60,774 nt of DNA from DATFRX01 sp035630615 (GTDB lineage: Bacteria > Actinomycetota > Actinomycetes > Propionibacteriales > Nocardioidaceae). The notes below the pieces were generated by a model. The model saw only the letters and a list, made by a program, of their open reading frames with translations. It was not told where the DNA came from and did no database searches. Made by a program: the position numbers and the translations under genes. The DNA lies in NCBI GenBank assembly GCA_035630615.1, contig DASQKI010000026.1, positions 1 to 60,774 of the forward strand. Direction: 5' to 3'. This document shows, in pieces, positions 45,462 to 54,725 of this stretch (its first letter is position 1; the number at the start of each line of letters is the position of its first letter).

Positions 45462-46445
45462 TCAGCCGATGCCCTGCAGCCAGGCGTCGACCTTGTCGGG
45501 GTTGTCCTCGACCCACTTCTGGGCGGCTTCCTCCGGGTCCATGCCGTCTTCGGCGATGTACTTCGCGACGAGGTTCTGGTCGTCGTTGGTCCACTGGAAG
45601 TTCTCGACCAGCTGGGCGGCCGGGCTACCGGACTCCATGAACTCCTTGCTGGCGATCTTGTTCAAGTGGTACGGCGGGTAGTCGCAGGCCACCTTCTCCG
45701 GGTCGGCGTCGCAGCCCGGCTTGTACGGCGGCAGGTCGACCTTGACCAGCGGCACCTCGGACAGGAACCACTGCGGCTCGTAGAAGTAACCGATGACCCA
45801 CTCGTGGTTCTCCTCGGCGTCACGGAAGGCCTGGATCAGCGCCGCCTCACTGCCGGCGTAGACGACCTCGTAGTCGAGGTTGAGGTTCTCGACCAGTGCT
45901 TCGTCGTTGGTGACGAAGGACGGGTCGCCGTCGAGCAGCTGCCCCTTGCCGTGCGACTCCGAGGTCTCGAACTCGTCGGCGTACTTATTGAGGTTGTTCC
46001 AGTCGGTGATGTCCGGATACTCCTCGGCCAGCCACGGCGGTACGTACCAGCCGATGACTCCCTCGTTGCCGTTCGGACCCACGTCGACTGCGGTGCCCTG
46101 CTCGTCGATGTACTTCTTGACCAGGTCCGGGTGGCCCCAGTTCTCGATGACGACGTCGACCTCGCCGGTGCCGAAGCCCTGCCAGGCGATCTCCTCCTTG
46201 AGATCCTTGTACTCGACGTCGCAGCCGAGCTCGCTCGCGGCCACGTAGCCGACCACGTGGGCCGACGCCTCGTAGCCAACCCACGGGTTGATCGCAATAT
46301 TGAACTCGCCGCACTCAGCGGCGCCTTCCGGGGCGCTCGACTCTTCGATGTCACCCTCGCCACACCCGACCAACGCGGACGCAGCGATCGCACCGACAAA
46401 GGTGAGCACCCATCCGCGACGGATCCGAGCCATCGCTTGTGTCAT
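45462..46445 (-). CDS. Glycine betaine ABC transporter substrate-binding lipoprotein
   Basis: A 327-residue OpuAC/ProX-like binding protein. Lipoprotein signal: ASALVGCGEG with Cys28. The aromatic cage that holds quaternary ammonium groups is suggested by INPWVGYEAS, VIENWGHPD, GWYVPPWLAEEYPD and GYFYEPQWFL. The ATG at 46445 follows GAAGGAGA five bases upstream, which favours it over the ATG 12 bp later. It is the last gene of the betB-betA-ATPase-permease series, after a 65-bp gap with its own ribosome site. Ligand is likely glycine betaine, or choline or proline betaine (inference from motifs and context). Confidence 0.92.
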   Translation of the reverse strand: MTQAMARIRRGWVLTFVGAIAASALVGCGEGDIEESSAPEGAAECGEFNIAINPWVGYEASAHVVGYVAASELGCDVEYKDLKEEIAWQGFGTGEVDVVIENWGHPDLVKKYIDEQGTAVDVGPNGNEGVIGWYVPPWLAEEYPDITDWNNLNKYADEFETSESHGKGQLLDGDPSFVTNDEALVENLNLDYEVVYAGSEAALIQAFRDAEENHEWVIGYFYEPQWFLSEVPLVKVDLPPYKPGCDADPEKVACDYPPYHLNKIASKEFMESGSPAAQLVENFQWTNDDQNLVAKYIAEDGMDPEEAAQKWVEDNPDKVDAWLQGIG

Positions 46446-46510
46446 GTTGTCTCCTTCTATCGCGCCGCAGTCGTCGCGGCCGGTCTGTTGTTTCGATTGG
46501 TTGGTAGGCC

Positions 46511-48535
46511 TCAGGTCGTCGCCCCTCGTTCCGTGCGCTCAGCGGCGTAGCGCGTGATCCGGTCGAGCATCACGCCTAGCGCCGTGATCGCCACCGCGGC
46601 CGCCAATCCCTTGCCGAAGATCTCCTGCTGCGAGAACCCTCGGACGACGAGATAGCCGAGCCCCTGGCCGCCGACCAGGCCTCCGATGACCACCATCGAC
46701 AACACGAAGAGCAACCCCTGGTTGGCGGCGAGCATGATCGAGCCGCGGGACATCGGCAGCTGAACCTTGGTGATCATCTGCCAGGTGTTCGAGCCGGCCG
46801 ACTCCGCGGCCTCGACGGTCGACGCGGACACGCCGCGAATACCGTCGGCGACGAGCTTGATGGCGACCGGAACGGCGAACGCGACGGCGGCGACGATGGC
46901 CGTGAACCGACCGGTCTCGAACAACGCGAGCGCGGGAATGAGGTAGACGAACGGAGGCATGGTCTGAAGCGCGTCCAGGATCGGACGCAGCGCCGTGTCG
47001 ACTCCCCGGCTGCGACCCATCCAGATGCCGACGATGATCCCGATCACCATGGTCAGGAGGGCTGCGGCCAGGACGGTCGTGAGGGTCTTCATCGACTCGT
47101 TCCAGAGGCCGGTGCCCAGGATGATCAGTTCGCAGACCGCCGTGGACACCAGCGCCCGCCAGCCTCCGATCAGGAAGCCCAGGGCAAGGAGCGCGGCGGC
47201 CGCCAGCCACCACGGCGTGGTTGCGGACAGACCCTCCATCGGGTTGAGCATGTTGAAGGCGACGAAGTCCTTCAAACTCTCCGTCAGGCTGCTGAAGTGG
47301 TCGATCGACCAGTCGCTGATCGTGTTGACCCGGTCGGCGATCTTCCCGCCGAGGTCGGAGCCCTCGGGGAACGCGGCGAAGCGGCTGTAGGTCCGAGACA
47401 GGTACACCGCGATGCCCACCGGCACGAGGAGCCCGAGGAGTATGTAGCGGCGGATCCGCGGGTCGGCAGCTGATCGGGCCGCCACCTCCGAACGCTCGCC
47501 TGCGGCGGTGGTGATGCGGTCGAGCATGATGGCGAGGATCACGATGCAGATACCGGCAACGAACGCTCCGCCGACGTCGAGCGCCTGGAGCTCCTGAAGG
47601 ACCGGCTCGCCGAGTCCCGGTCCGTCGACGAAGGCCGCGATCGTCACCATCGACAGCGCCGCCATCGTCGTCTGGTTCAGCCCGACGAGGATGGTCCGTT
47701 TGGCCATCGGCAGCTGCACCTGGCGCAGCAGCTGCCCGGAGGTCGAGCCGAGCGAGCGGCTTGCCTCAACGGTTGCCGGCGCGACGGTGCGCAGCCCGTG
47801 GGCAGTGATCCGCGCGACCGGTGGAAGGGCAAAGGTCACGGTGACGGCGACCGCGGCAGGCGCGCCGATGCCGAAGACCAGCGCCAGGGGAACCAGGTAG
47901 GCGAACGCCGGCATCGTCTGCATCAGGTCGAGCACGGGCGTCGCGATCGCGGTAGCCCATTTGCTGCGCCCCATCCAGATGCCCAACGGCAAGCCGATCA
48001 GCGCGCAGATCACGACGGCCAGGACCGTCATGATGAGGGTGTCGACACTGTCCTCCCAGTAGCCCAGGTATCCGACTGCCAGCAGGCTCAGCGTGGTGAG
48101 GACGGCCATGCGGAGGCCGGCGAGGAGGTACGCGACCCACACCAGGATCGCGACGACGCCGAGCCAGCCGATCTCGGGCACCGGTCGCGGAAAAGCCGGC
48201 TCGCTCAGGAGCTCCTGCGCGTGATCGATGATCCAGTTGAGCGCGTCGCTGATGCCGCCGATGAAGTTGTTGAGGAACCAGTTGGTGTCGCGTTGGGCGT
48301 CGAAGTCGTCCCGTACGTCGTTGAGCCACTCCTGGAAATCGTTCAGCTCGGCGCCGCCGAGCGACAGCGTGTCGTCGCCCCGGAAGATCGCGAGGCCGAT
48401 CCGCCAAATCACGATGACACCGATGATCGACAGCAGCCTCCAGTGCCGTCGCCAGAACGGCGGCTGCTCGGCGCGCGTGGGCTCGGCTTCGGGTACCGAC
48501 GGTTCGACGTCGGGCGGCGCCTCGACGGTGCTCAC
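46511..48535 (-). CDS. Glycine betaine ABC permease with two fused permease domains
   Basis: A 674-residue protein holding two complete OpuAB/ProW-like permease domains. Domain 1 (about 120-345) has the EAA loop ATVEASRSLGSTSGQLLRQVQLPMAKRTILVGLNQT; domain 2 (about 430-665) has STVEAAESAGSNTWQMITKVQLPMSRGSIMLAANQG. Both share GIWMGRS, LQTMP and LDRIT blocks, so it arose by internal duplication. A normal importer uses two copies of a single-domain permease; here one polypeptide can form the whole channel. GTG start at 48535 overlaps the ATPase stop by 4 bp. The N-terminal 30 residues are acidic and Pro-rich. Confidence 0.92.
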   Translation of the reverse strand: MSTVEAPPDVEPSVPEAEPTRAEQPPFWRRHWRLLSIIGVIVIWRIGLAIFRGDDTLSLGGAELNDFQEWLNDVRDDFDAQRDTNWFLNNFIGGISDALNWIIDHAQELLSEPAFPRPVPEIGWLGVVAILVWVAYLLAGLRMAVLTTLSLLAVGYLGYWEDSVDTLIMTVLAVVICALIGLPLGIWMGRSKWATAIATPVLDLMQTMPAFAYLVPLALVFGIGAPAAVAVTVTFALPPVARITAHGLRTVAPATVEASRSLGSTSGQLLRQVQLPMAKRTILVGLNQTTMAALSMVTIAAFVDGPGLGEPVLQELQALDVGGAFVAGICIVILAIMLDRITTAAGERSEVAARSAADPRIRRYILLGLLVPVGIAVYLSRTYSRFAAFPEGSDLGGKIADRVNTISDWSIDHFSSLTESLKDFVAFNMLNPMEGLSATTPWWLAAAALLALGFLIGGWRALVSTAVCELIILGTGLWNESMKTLTTVLAAALLTMVIGIIVGIWMGRSRGVDTALRPILDALQTMPPFVYLIPALALFETGRFTAIVAAVAFAVPVAIKLVADGIRGVSASTVEAAESAGSNTWQMITKVQLPMSRGSIMLAANQGLLFVLSMVVIGGLVGGQGLGYLVVRGFSQQEIFGKGLAAAVAITALGVMLDRITRYAAERTERGATT

Positions 48536-49569
48536 GCCGGCGCCCCTTCCTCCTCCGCCACGATCACCCTGATCAGGTCGTCGTCGCCGACGACTCCGAG
48601 AAGCTCTCCGTTGTCCATGACCCGGATCGGATGGTCGGACGAAAAGCCCTCGCGGGCGGCGTCACGCACCACGACGTTGGGCTTCATGACCGGTCCGTCG
48701 AGGGGCTCGCCCTCATGCGGCGGTCGCATCACCCACTTCAGCGTGACCACGTGCGAGCGCGGCACGTCGCTGACGAAGTCGCGTACGTAGTCGTCGGCAG
48801 GTGCGGCGACGATCTCGTCCGGCGTGCCGATCTGGATCAGCTTGCCGTCGCGCATGATGAGGATCCGGTCGCCGAGCTTTAGCGCCTCCTGCAGGTCGTG
48901 GGTAATGAAGATCATCGTCTTGCCGACCTCGCTGTGTAGTCGGATGACCTCGTTTTGCATGTCCCGGCGGATCAGCGGGTCGAGCGCGGAAAACGGTTCG
49001 TCGAACAGCATCAGCCCGGGATCGACGGCGAGTGCACGTCCGAGGCCGACCCGCTGTTGCATGCCGCCGGACAGCTGGTCGGGGAATGAGTTTTCGTTGC
49101 CGGAAAGACCGACGAGCTCAAGGATCTCGGCCGCCTTTTCATACCGCTCGGTCTTGCGTACCCCGCGGATCTCAAGGCCGTATGCGACGTTGTCGATAAC
49201 GCGTCGATGCGGCAACAGGCCGAAGTGCTGGAACACCATCGCCACGTGATGCCGCCGCAGCTCGCGCAGCTGCCCGTCGGACATGTTGCGGACATCGTCG
49301 CCGGCGATCTCGACGGTGCCCGCGGTCGGCTCGATCAACCGGATCAGACAGCGCACCAAGGTCGACTTGCCCGAGCCGGACAATCCCATGACGACGAACA
49401 CCTCGCCGGGCGCGACTTCGAACGACATGTCACGCACCGCGGCGACACAGCCTGTCTCGGCCCGCAGCTCGGCCGGCGACAGGTCGGCTTGCGGGCTACC
49501 GGGGATGCTCGACGCCTTCGGCCCGAAGACCTTCCACAGGCTGTCGACCTTCACGGCCGATTCGGTCAT
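48532..49569 (-). CDS. Glycine betaine/proline ABC transporter ATPase (OpuAA/ProV type)
   Basis: A 345-residue ATPase that powers betaine uptake. Walker A is GLSGSGKST, the signature LSGGMQQRVGLGRALA, Walker B LMLFDEPFSALDP. The insertion LWKVFGPKA near the start and the Q-loop VFQHFGLLPHRRV are typical for ProV/OpuAA. C-terminal residues about 270-340 resemble CBS-like regulatory modules (HPIRVMDNGELLGVVGDDDLIRVI), which in OpuA sense ionic strength; here only part of the usual tandem pair is visible. ATG at 49569 overlaps the betA stop by 4 bp. Confidence 0.93.
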   Translation of the reverse strand: MTESAVKVDSLWKVFGPKASSIPGSPQADLSPAELRAETGCVAAVRDMSFEVAPGEVFVVMGLSGSGKSTLVRCLIRLIEPTAGTVEIAGDDVRNMSDGQLRELRRHHVAMVFQHFGLLPHRRVIDNVAYGLEIRGVRKTERYEKAAEILELVGLSGNENSFPDQLSGGMQQRVGLGRALAVDPGLMLFDEPFSALDPLIRRDMQNEVIRLHSEVGKTMIFITHDLQEALKLGDRILIMRDGKLIQIGTPDEIVAAPADDYVRDFVSDVPRSHVVTLKWVMRPPHEGEPLDGPVMKPNVVVRDAAREGFSSDHPIRVMDNGELLGVVGDDDLIRVIVAEEEGAPA

Positions 49570-51275
49570 GACCTACCTCCGGTCTCGTTGCGAGGGTCCC
49601 CCGGCGGGTAGAGCGGACTGCCGCTGCCGTAACGGTAGTACGGCACGTCGACCGCGGCTGGCAACGGCGCGTTGCCCAGGATCAGGTCGGCTGCCTTTTC
49701 CGCCAGCATCATCACGGGGGCATAGATGTTGCCATTTGTCACGAATGGCATGGCCGAGGCGTCGACGATCCGCAGCCCCCCGACGCCGTGCACCTGCATC
49801 GTCGCCGGGTCGAGCACACCGAACTCGTCGTTGCCCATCCGCGCCGTGCACGAAGGGTGCAGCGCGGTCTCGGCGTCGCGGGCGACCCAGTCGAGGATCT
49901 GCTCGTCGGTGTCGACGGAGGGGCCGGGCGAGATCTCGCCGTCGTTGTACGCGTCCATCGCGGGCTGCGTGAGGATCGTGCGCGCCACCCGTACCGCCTC
50001 GATCCACTCCCGACGGTCGTTGGCCGTCGACAGGTAGTTGAACCGCAGCGCCGGATGCACTCGAGGATCGGTCGACGTGATCTTGACGGTTCCCCGGACG
50101 TCGGAGTACATCGGCCCGACGTGCACCTGGTAGCCGTGCTCCGCGGCCGGCTGCGACCCGTCGTAGCGGATCGCGATCGGCAGGAAGTGGAACATCAGGT
50201 TCGGGTAGGGCACCTCGTCGTTGCTCCGGACGAAGCCGCCGCCCTCGAAGTGGTTGGTCGCGCCGAGGCCCTTGCGCAGGAACAGCCACTCGGCGCCGAT
50301 CCGCGGCCGATTGCGCCACTTCAACCCGGGCGAGATCGACACCGGCTGCTTCGACGCGTACTGGATGTAGACCTCGAGATGGTCCTGCAGGTTTTGGCCG
50401 ACGCCGGGCAGGTCGGCCACCGGATGGATGCCGAGCCGCTCGAGGTCGGCAACCTCACCGATGCCGGACAGCTGCAGCAACTGGGGGGTGTTGATGGCGC
50501 CGCCGCAGCAGATGACCTCGCCGGCGCGGACCGAGCGATGCAGCCGCCCGCCCCGTATGTAGTCGACGCCGACGACCCGCCCGTCGTTGACGTCGAGCCG
50601 GGTGACGTAGGCGAGCGTCTCGACGGTGAGGTTGGGGCGCTTCATCGCCGGATGCAGGTAGGCACGCGCCGCCGAAAGCCGACGCCCCCGATGGACGTTG
50701 CGGTCGAACGGCGCGAAGCCCTCCTGGCGATAGCCGTTGACGTCGTCGGTGAGTGAATAGCCGGCCTGCTGCGCGGATTCGAAGAACGCGCCGAACAACG
50801 GGTTGGTTGCGGGACCGCGCTCGAGCACGAGCGGCCCACTGCCGCCGCGCCAGTCGTCGGCTCCGGCGAGGCACGACTCCATGCGCTTGAAGTAGGGCAG
50901 GCAATGCGCGTAGTCCCACGACTCGCAGCCCTTGACCGTCGCCCAACGTTCGTAGTCGAGCGGGTTGCCGCGCTGAAAGATCATGCCGTTGATGCTGCTG
51001 GAGCCGCCGAGCACCTTGCCTCGAGCGTGGTAGATCCGGCGGTCGTGCATGTGCGGCTCGGGCTCGGACTCGTACTTCCAGTCGTAGAGCCGGTTGCCGA
51101 TCGGGTACGGCAGCGCCGCCGGCATGTGGATGAAGGGGTCCCAGATGAAGTCGGGCCGCCCGGCCTCGAGGACGAGCACGGTGGTCGACGGGTCGGCGGA
51201 CAGTCGGTTGGCGAGGGCGGACCCGGCCGAGCCGCCGCCGACGATGACGAAGTCGTAGTGATCGCGCTTGGTCAT
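49566..51275 (-). CDS. betA: Choline dehydrogenase (GMC oxidoreductase)
   Basis: A 569-residue FAD enzyme of the GMC family oxidising choline to betaine aldehyde, and possibly onward. FAD motif VIVGGGSAGSALANRLS at about 10-26; ARGKVLGGSSSINGMIFQRG and GGAINTPQLLQLSGIG are the two GMC signatures. The catalytic His block reads LHPSCTARMG, and the end NIYAPVMMLAEKAADLI is typical. ATG at 51275; the open frame extends further upstream into the betB end but without similarity. It follows betB by 40 bp and overlaps the transporter ATPase gene by 4 bp, linking uptake and oxidation. Confidence 0.9.
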   Translation of the reverse strand: MTKRDHYDFVIVGGGSAGSALANRLSADPSTTVLVLEAGRPDFIWDPFIHMPAALPYPIGNRLYDWKYESEPEPHMHDRRIYHARGKVLGGSSSINGMIFQRGNPLDYERWATVKGCESWDYAHCLPYFKRMESCLAGADDWRGGSGPLVLERGPATNPLFGAFFESAQQAGYSLTDDVNGYRQEGFAPFDRNVHRGRRLSAARAYLHPAMKRPNLTVETLAYVTRLDVNDGRVVGVDYIRGGRLHRSVRAGEVICCGGAINTPQLLQLSGIGEVADLERLGIHPVADLPGVGQNLQDHLEVYIQYASKQPVSISPGLKWRNRPRIGAEWLFLRKGLGATNHFEGGGFVRSNDEVPYPNLMFHFLPIAIRYDGSQPAAEHGYQVHVGPMYSDVRGTVKITSTDPRVHPALRFNYLSTANDRREWIEAVRVARTILTQPAMDAYNDGEISPGPSVDTDEQILDWVARDAETALHPSCTARMGNDEFGVLDPATMQVHGVGGLRIVDASAMPFVTNGNIYAPVMMLAEKAADLILGNAPLPAAVDVPYYRYGSGSPLYPPGDPRNETGGRS

Positions 51276-51315
51276 GACGGATGCCCCCTGCGACCGCCAC
51301 CCCTCGCGCGACTGA

Positions 51316-52791
51316 TCATGAGCCGAACCACCGCTCCGGCTCGGGGGCGATGTTGTGCCAGATGTGTTTGGTCTCGCGGTATTCGTCGAGCCCGGCCATC
51401 CCCAGCTCGCGACCGACACCGGACTGCTTGTAGCCGCCCCACTCGGCCTGCGGCACGTACGGGTGGTAGTCGTTGATCCACACCGTGCCGGCGCGAAGCC
51501 CGGTTGCGACGCGCTCGGCCCGCCCGGAGTCGGAGGTCCACACTGCTCCGGCCAGCCCGTAGTCGGTGTCGTTGCCGACCGCGACCGCCTCGTCCTCGGT
51601 CTCGAACGTCTCGACGGTGAGAACCGGTCCGAACGACTCGTCGCGTACGGCCGACATGCCGGAGCGACACTCGTCGAGGATCGTCGGCAGGAAGTAATAG
51701 CCGTCGGCCAGCGCCGCGTCGTCGGGGCGGCGGCCGCCGCAACGCAGCACGGCGCCCTCCTCGAGCCCAGCGGCGACGTACTTCTCGACCTTGTCGCGGT
51801 GGGCCGCCGAGATCAGTGGCCCGGTCTCGGCCTCGTCATCGAACGGCCCGCCGAGGCGGATCTGCTCGGCCCGCGTCACGAGCTCCTCGACAAACTCGTC
51901 GTGGATCGACGCCTCGACGACCAGTCGCGCCCCGGCAGAGCAGACCTGCCCCGAATGCAGGAACACCGCGGTCAGTGCGAAGTCGAGCGCCGCCTCCCGG
52001 TCGGCGTCGGCGAACACGATGTTGGGGTTCTTGCCACCGAGCTCGAGGGCGAGCTTCTTTACCGTCCCGGCGGCCGACGCCATGATCCGACGTCCGGTGG
52101 CGAGACCGCCGGTGAACGACACGAGATCGACGTCGGGATGCTCGGTCATCGGCTGGCCCGTCTGGGGGCCGGCGCCGAGAATCAGATTGCCGGCGCCCGC
52201 CGGGAGGCCCACGTCGTCGAGAATCTGCTGGAGCAGGATCGCGGTGGACGGCGTCAGCTCGCTCGGCTTGAGCACGAACGTGTTGCCGGCCGCGAGCGCC
52301 GGTGCGACCTTCCACGATGTCTGCAGCAGCGGGTAGTTCCACGGCGTGATCAACGCGCACACACCGACCGGCTCGTGCACGACCCGACTGCGGACGTGCG
52401 CCTGGCCGGTGTCGACGAGTCGACCGGCATCGGAGCCGGCCGCGGCCAGGCCCGCGTAGTAGCGAAACACACCGATGATGTCGTCGACGTCGTAGTCGCT
52501 CTCGACCAGGCGTTTGCCCGTGTCGAGCGACTCGGCCCGGGCGATCTCGTCCTTGCGGGCCGCGAGCTGGTCGGCGACTCGGGCCAAGAGCGCGCCGCGC
52601 TCCTGCACCGGCGTGGACGGCCACGGACCCTCGTCGAAGGCGCGGCGCGCGGCGGCCACCGCGTCAGCGACGTCCTCGGGTCCGGCCTCCGCGACGGTCG
52701 CCACGTGGCGCCCGTCAGCGGGACACTGGATGTCTCGGGTGTCGCCGGAGCGCGCATCGCGCCACTCGCCGCCGATGGACAGTGTGGGCAC
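51316..52791 (-). CDS. betB: Betaine aldehyde dehydrogenase
   Basis: A 491-residue aldehyde dehydrogenase likely making glycine betaine from betaine aldehyde with NAD(P). Signatures: ALITPWNYPLLQTSWK, VSFTGGLATGRRIM, the base Glu in LALELGGKNPNIVF and the catalytic Cys in HSGQVCSAGARLVV. It ends in WGGYKQSGVGRELG and YRETKHIWHN, like characterised BetB/GbsA enzymes. GTG at 52791 sits behind AGGGAGGGC. First gene of the betB-betA-ATPase-permease-binding protein operon. A GTTGC-N7-GCAAC palindrome lies 38 bp upstream. Confidence 0.9.
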   Translation of the reverse strand: MPTLSIGGEWRDARSGDTRDIQCPADGRHVATVAEAGPEDVADAVAAARRAFDEGPWPSTPVQERGALLARVADQLAARKDEIARAESLDTGKRLVESDYDVDDIIGVFRYYAGLAAAGSDAGRLVDTGQAHVRSRVVHEPVGVCALITPWNYPLLQTSWKVAPALAAGNTFVLKPSELTPSTAILLQQILDDVGLPAGAGNLILGAGPQTGQPMTEHPDVDLVSFTGGLATGRRIMASAAGTVKKLALELGGKNPNIVFADADREAALDFALTAVFLHSGQVCSAGARLVVEASIHDEFVEELVTRAEQIRLGGPFDDEAETGPLISAAHRDKVEKYVAAGLEEGAVLRCGGRRPDDAALADGYYFLPTILDECRSGMSAVRDESFGPVLTVETFETEDEAVAVGNDTDYGLAGAVWTSDSGRAERVATGLRAGTVWINDYHPYVPQAEWGGYKQSGVGRELGMAGLDEYRETKHIWHNIAPEPERWFGS

Positions 52792-52828
52792 GCCGCCCTC
52801 CCTTCCTCTCACCCCGGGAAGGGCCTCT

Positions 52829-52845
52829 GTTGCATGTCACGCAAC
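52829..52845. promoter_or_regulatory. Candidate operator GTTGC-N7-GCAAC upstream of betB
   Basis: GTTGCATGTCACGCAAC, a 5-7-5 palindrome identical in its arms to the site at 45298-45314. A further GCGCAAC lies 14 bp to the right. It sits between betB and the IclR gene, both transcribed leftward. Binding by that IclR protein is inferred. Confidence 0.6.
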
Positions 52846-52934
52846 TCAGACCCCTGTGCGCAACAGCATTCACCCGCCCTCGCGTAGCCGTCAAGGGCCA
52901 TATGGACGACGTTACGCCGCCGCAACGCCGGCCG

Positions 52935-53723
52935 TCACGCGTCGCGCCATCCCAGTCGACGCGAGACGTCGGCCGCCGCCGCCCGAACCGCGTCGGTCGC
53001 GACGTCGATCGACCTCTGGTCGAGGCGAAACGTGGGTCCGGAGACCGACAGCGACGCGAGCACGTCGCCGTGCACACCGCGGATCGGAGCCGCGACGGCG
53101 GCGAGGCCGATCTCAAGCTCGTCGACGGCGACCGCATAGCCGCACTCGCGCACCGATGACAGCTCTGCCCGGAGGTCCTTGATGCCGGTGACGGTCGTCG
53201 GCGTATAGCGGCGCAGCGACCGCCCGACCTGGCTCGACACCTCCGCATCACTGAGCCAGGCCAACAGGATCTTGCCATTGGACGTCGCATGCAACGGGAT
53301 CCGCTGACCCACCCAGTTGTGCGGCTGCAGCGCCGACGAGCCGGCGACCTGGTCGAGATAGAGCGCGGCGCCGTCGGAGAGCACGGCGATGTTGACCGTC
53401 TCGCCCGTGTCGGTCGCGAGCTGCTGACAGATCGGCCGCGCCTCCTGCACGACGTCGAGGCGGGCGGTCGTTGCGCCGGCGAGTCGGAGGATTCCGACCC
53501 CGAGGCGATATTTCCCGCGATCGGCGTTTTGCTCCACCAGACCCCGACGATCGAGAGCCGCGACCAACCGAAACGCCGTCGACTTATGGACGCCGAGCTC
53601 GGCCGCAATCTCGGTGACGCCGGACTCGCCCGTGCGGGCGAGGATCTCCAAGACGGTGATCGCGCGATCGACCGACTGAACCGTTGCGCCGGCGTCGGAT
53701 CCGCTGCGGACCGAGTTGCTCAT
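52935..53723 (-). CDS. IclR-family transcriptional regulator (choline/betaine operon)
   Basis: A 262-residue regulator. Residues 15-75 form the winged helix (QSVDRAITVLEILARTG, VTEIAAELGVHKSTAFRLVAAL). The effector domain, about 90-260, has the family blocks RPICQQLATDTGETVNIAVL, HATSNGKILLAWLSD, RECGYAVAVDELEIGLAAVAAPI and ASLSVSGPTFRLD. ATG at 53723. It is next to betB on the same strand and divergent from purU, so it is well placed to control choline oxidation, and by the shared palindrome also the dimethylglycine operon. The ligand is unknown; choline, betaine or dimethylglycine are candidates. Confidence 0.9.
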   Translation of the reverse strand: MSNSVRSGSDAGATVQSVDRAITVLEILARTGESGVTEIAAELGVHKSTAFRLVAALDRRGLVEQNADRGKYRLGVGILRLAGATTARLDVVQEARPICQQLATDTGETVNIAVLSDGAALYLDQVAGSSALQPHNWVGQRIPLHATSNGKILLAWLSDAEVSSQVGRSLRRYTPTTVTGIKDLRAELSSVRECGYAVAVDELEIGLAAVAAPIRGVHGDVLASLSVSGPTFRLDQRSIDVATDAVRAAAADVSRRLGWRDA

Positions 53724-53825
53724 GTCGAAACACTAATGCACGATCCACAACCCAGCATTGGGTAAACGCTGACATTTCCGCTCGCGGGCATGGCTCCCGA
53801 CAGCCCTCTGCGTCAGGATGGCGCC

Positions 53826-54716
53826 ATGTCGAGCAGCTCCGCGACGCCTGGCGGATCCACCGCGACGCCAGAGTACGTCCTCACCATCGCCTGCCCGGAC
53901 CGCCCGGGCATCGTCTATGCGGTGTCGTCCTTCCTCGTCCAACACTTCGGCAACATCGTCGACTCGCAGCAGTTCGACGACCGCCTCGAGCAGCGCTTCT
54001 TCATGCGCGTGCACTTCGAGGTGCTCAAGCCGAGCATGACGCTCGACAACCTCATCGAGGCGTTCGAGGCGGTCGCGACGTCGTACTCGATGGACTGGAA
54101 CATCTTCGCGGCCGACGAGCCCTACCGCACCCTCGTCATGGTGTCCAAGCACGGGCACTGCCTCAATGACCTGCTGTTTCGCCAGAGCACCGGGGCGCTC
54201 AACATCGAGATCCCCGCGATCGTGTCCAACCATCGCGACTTCGAACGGCTGGCCTCGACCTACGACATCCCGTTCCACCACGTCCCCGTGACCTCGGAGA
54301 CGAAGTCGGACGCCGAGAAGCAGCTGCTGACGCTCGTCGACGACCTCGACATCGACCTGGTCGTGCTGGCCCGCTACATGCAGGTCCTGTCGGAAGAAAC
54401 CTGCAAGGCGCTCGAGGGGCGCGCTATCAACATCCACCACTCGTTCCTGCCGGGGTTCAAGGGTGCCAAGCCCTATCACCAGGCACATGACCGTGGCGTC
54501 AAGCTCGTCGGCGCGACCGCGCACTACGTGACGTCCGATCTCGACGAAGGGCCGATCATCGAGCAGGACGTCACCCGAGTCAGCCATCGGATGACGCCGG
54601 CCGAGCTCGTACGGGCGGGACAAGACGTCGAGTCGATCGTCTTGTCCCGCGCCGTACGCTGGCACACCGAGTCGCGCGTGCTCCTCAACGGCACCCGGAC
54701 CGTGGTGTTTCAGTAA
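53826..54716 (+). CDS. purU: Formyltetrahydrofolate deformylase
   Basis: A 296-residue enzyme that hydrolyses 10-formyl-tetrahydrofolate to formate and tetrahydrofolate. N-terminal ACT domain, residues about 15-95 (LTIACPDRPGIVYAVSSFL). The formyltransferase domain follows with VSKHGHCLNDLLFR, and the catalytic triad Asn202, His204 and Asp240 in INIHHSFLPGF and TSDLDEGPI. Outside purine synthesis, PurU is a recurrent partner of dimethylglycine and sarcosine catabolism, where it relieves build-up of one-carbon folates. ATG at 53826. Divergent from the IclR gene; the 102-bp gap holds a small inverted repeat ACCCA-GCAT-TGGGT (53750-53763). Confidence 0.95.
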   Translation: MSSSSATPGGSTATPEYVLTIACPDRPGIVYAVSSFLVQHFGNIVDSQQFDDRLEQRFFMRVHFEVLKPSMTLDNLIEAFEAVATSYSMDWNIFAADEPYRTLVMVSKHGHCLNDLLFRQSTGALNIEIPAIVSNHRDFERLASTYDIPFHHVPVTSETKSDAEKQLLTLVDDLDIDLVVLARYMQVLSEETCKALEGRAINIHHSFLPGFKGAKPYHQAHDRGVKLVGATAHYVTSDLDEGPIIEQDVTRVSHRMTPAELVRAGQDVESIVLSRAVRWHTESRVLLNGTRTVVFQ

Positions 54717-54725
54717 CCGCCTCCC

